Below are positions 62,951 to 64,000 of a stretch of 64,000 bases of DNA, piece by piece (the first letter of the stretch is position 1; each line of letters starts with the position of its first letter). The position numbers and the translations under genes were made by a program. This DNA is from Agromyces sp. Soil535 (lineage in GTDB: Bacteria; Actinomycetota; Actinomycetes; Actinomycetales; Microbacteriaceae). The notes under the pieces were generated by a model, which was not told the origin of the DNA, ran no database searches, and was given only the letters and a program-made list of their open reading frames with translations. The stretch covers positions 436,504-500,503 of the forward strand of contig NZ_LMRW01000001.1 of NCBI RefSeq assembly GCF_001428255.1, read 5' to 3'.

Positions 62951-64000
62951 ATGACCGAGACCAACACCCCTGCCCGACTCGACCTCCCCGCCGACTTCGC
63001 ATGGGGCGTCGCCACCGCCGCCTACCAGATCGAGGGCGCCGTCGCCGAGGGCGGCCGCGGCCCGAGCATCTGGGACACGTTCGTCAGGCAGCCGGGCGCG
63101 ATCTTCCACGGCGAGGACGGCGACGTGGCGGTCGACCACTACCACCGCTGGGCCGAGGACCTCAACCTGATGGCCGAGCTCGGCATCCCGGCCTACCGGC
63201 TCTCCCTCTCGTGGGCACGCCTGCAGCCGACCGGCCGCGGCGCGCTGAACCCCGAGGGTGTCGCGTTCTACCGCGAGCTGCTCGAGGGCTGCCGCGCCCG
63301 CGGCATCGAGCCCTACGTCACGCTCTACCACTGGGACCTGCCCCAGGCGCTCCAGGACGAGGGCGGCTGGCCGGCCCGCGAGACCGCGTTCCGCTTCGGC
63401 GAGTACTCGGCGCTCGTGGCCGACGCCCTCGGCGACCTCGCCGAGCACTGGATCACGATCAACGAACCGGTGTGCGCGTCGTTCCTCAGCTACTCGTGGG
63501 GCATGCAGGCGCCGGGCCACTCCGACGACACCGAGGCCACGCGGGCCGCGCATCACCTGCTGCTCGCGCATGGCCTCGCGCTCGCCGCGTTCCGCGAGCG
63601 TCGGCCACAGGCGAAGCTCGGCATCACGAACCTCATCAGCAACCTGAACCCGGCCACCGACAGTGAGGCGGATGTCGCGGCGACGCGCGTCGTCGACATC
63701 CGCTTCAACCGCATCTTCCTCGAGCCCGTCTACCACGGCTCGTACGGCGAGGACGTCGCCCGGGTGTTCGGGATGCACGGCATCACCGTCGAGGAGACCG
63801 ACGACGGCCTCGTGCGCCGCGGCGACCTCACCCTCATCTCGGCGCCGACGGACTTCGCCGGCGTCAACCACTACACGAACACGCTGATCTCGGCCGACCC
63901 CGAGGCTCCCAACGGCACGCGCATGACGCAGGTCGAGCCGACCCCGACGACGTTCGACTGGTCGGACACGCCCGACGCGCTGCGCGACGTGCTGCTCCGC
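62951..64000 (+). CDS. Glycoside hydrolase family 1 beta-glucosidase (3' end outside window)
   Basis: The first 350 residues are present. LPADFAWGVATAAYQIEGAVAEGGRGPSIWDTF is the family signature. DVAVDHYHRWAEDLNLMAELGIPAYRLSLSWARLQP follows, YVTLYHWDLPQAL is complete and the acid/base Glu 172 lies in TINEPVC. The nucleophile motif (TENG) would lie beyond base 64000. No signal peptide, so it acts on imported substrate. 28 bases after the ATPase gene with GAGGACG as weak ribosome-binding site, therefore part of the importer operon. Confidence 0.92.
   Translation, partial: MTETNTPARLDLPADFAWGVATAAYQIEGAVAEGGRGPSIWDTFVRQPGAIFHGEDGDVAVDHYHRWAEDLNLMAELGIPAYRLSLSWARLQPTGRGALNPEGVAFYRELLEGCRARGIEPYVTLYHWDLPQALQDEGGWPARETAFRFGEYSALVADALGDLAEHWITINEPVCASFLSYSWGMQAPGHSDDTEATRAAHHLLLAHGLALAAFRERRPQAKLGITNLISNLNPATDSEADVAATRVVDIRFNRIFLEPVYHGSYGEDVARVFGMHGITVEETDDGLVRRGDLTLISAPTDFAGVNHYTNTLISADPEAPNGTRMTQVEPTPTTFDWSDTPDALRDVLLR

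Noticed and set aside
62951-64000. Truncated GH1 gene as a pseudogene
   Set aside because: The frame is open to the last base and the N-terminal motifs are intact; the cut is the window edge.
1-64000. tRNA, rRNA or riboswitch
   Set aside because: No cloverleaf, rRNA segment or known riboswitch core was recognised by reading; a covariance-model search would be needed to exclude small RNAs.

Overview
The window is very GC-rich with almost gapless coding. Its gene content points to a high-GC actinobacterium, most likely of the family Microbacteriaceae (Agromyces/Microbacterium-like): a methylcitrate cycle, a bifunctional PutA, a ddaH-rocD pair, a Pls/PosA-type NRPS, WYL regulators, and an F420-type LLM oxidoreductase. 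Other signs are abundant GGATGCC/GGCATCC words, long GGGTTGAGGAG...GTTTCGAGAC hairpin repeats, and many apparently leaderless starts. The placement is inference; no rRNA is present.

Layout. 1-8.9 kb: end of a GNAT gene, a 3-hydroxyisobutyryl-CoA hydrolase, the methylcitrate cycle (prpD-SDR-prpB-prpC), a DHFR-like reductase, a thioesterase and an AI-2E-type membrane protein. 9-12.4 kb: SRPBCC, TfoX-like and two DoxX-like membrane proteins, each controlled by its own regulator (HxlR, TetR) with clear palindromic operators. 12.4-18.1 kb: an FAD oxidoreductase, a DrrAB-like ABC exporter divergent from a WYL regulator, a MazEF-like module whose antitoxin is frameshifted, and a META lipoprotein. 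18.1-24 kb: LysR regulator and putA, with an IS481-family element inserted exactly at the putA stop codon. 24-30 kb: a two-component system divergent from a MacAB-like export operon. 30-38.3 kb: RimB-like protease and a RimK-RCK_C fusion, an Lrp/YwqK/GntR operon, an LLM oxidoreductase, two tandem paralogous single-pass membrane proteins, ddaH-rocD. 38.3-46.8 kb: a repeat-rich lipoprotein, a histone-H1-like protein, a Pls/PosA-type NRPS that overlaps an M1 aminopeptidase gene and converges on a phosphopantetheinyl transferase, and a polyprenol-phosphate mannose synthase. 46.8-52 kb: MFS exporter, AraC, ROK and carboxylesterase genes, with the last codons of a deleted MFS gene. 52-64 kb: a beta-glucoside utilisation region with two paralogous TetR regulators, an MFS sugar carrier with a GH3 beta-glucosidase, and an oligopeptide-type ABC importer with a GH1 beta-glucosidase cut by the window end.

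Functional links. The prp genes handle propionyl-CoA, to which valine breakdown (the hydrolase) contributes. PutA and RocD both deliver glutamate semialdehyde or glutamate. The PPTase is the obvious activator of the NRPS carrier domain. The two TetR/transporter/glucosidase units probably share an AAAACC half-site operator.

The observations most worth following are: the IS481 hairpin that would mask the transposase ribosome-binding site, the frameshifted antitoxin beside an intact toxin, the NRPS/M1/PPTase unit, the paired DoxX operators, the RimK-RCK_C/RimB pair, and the repeat family that also appears inside two enzymes.
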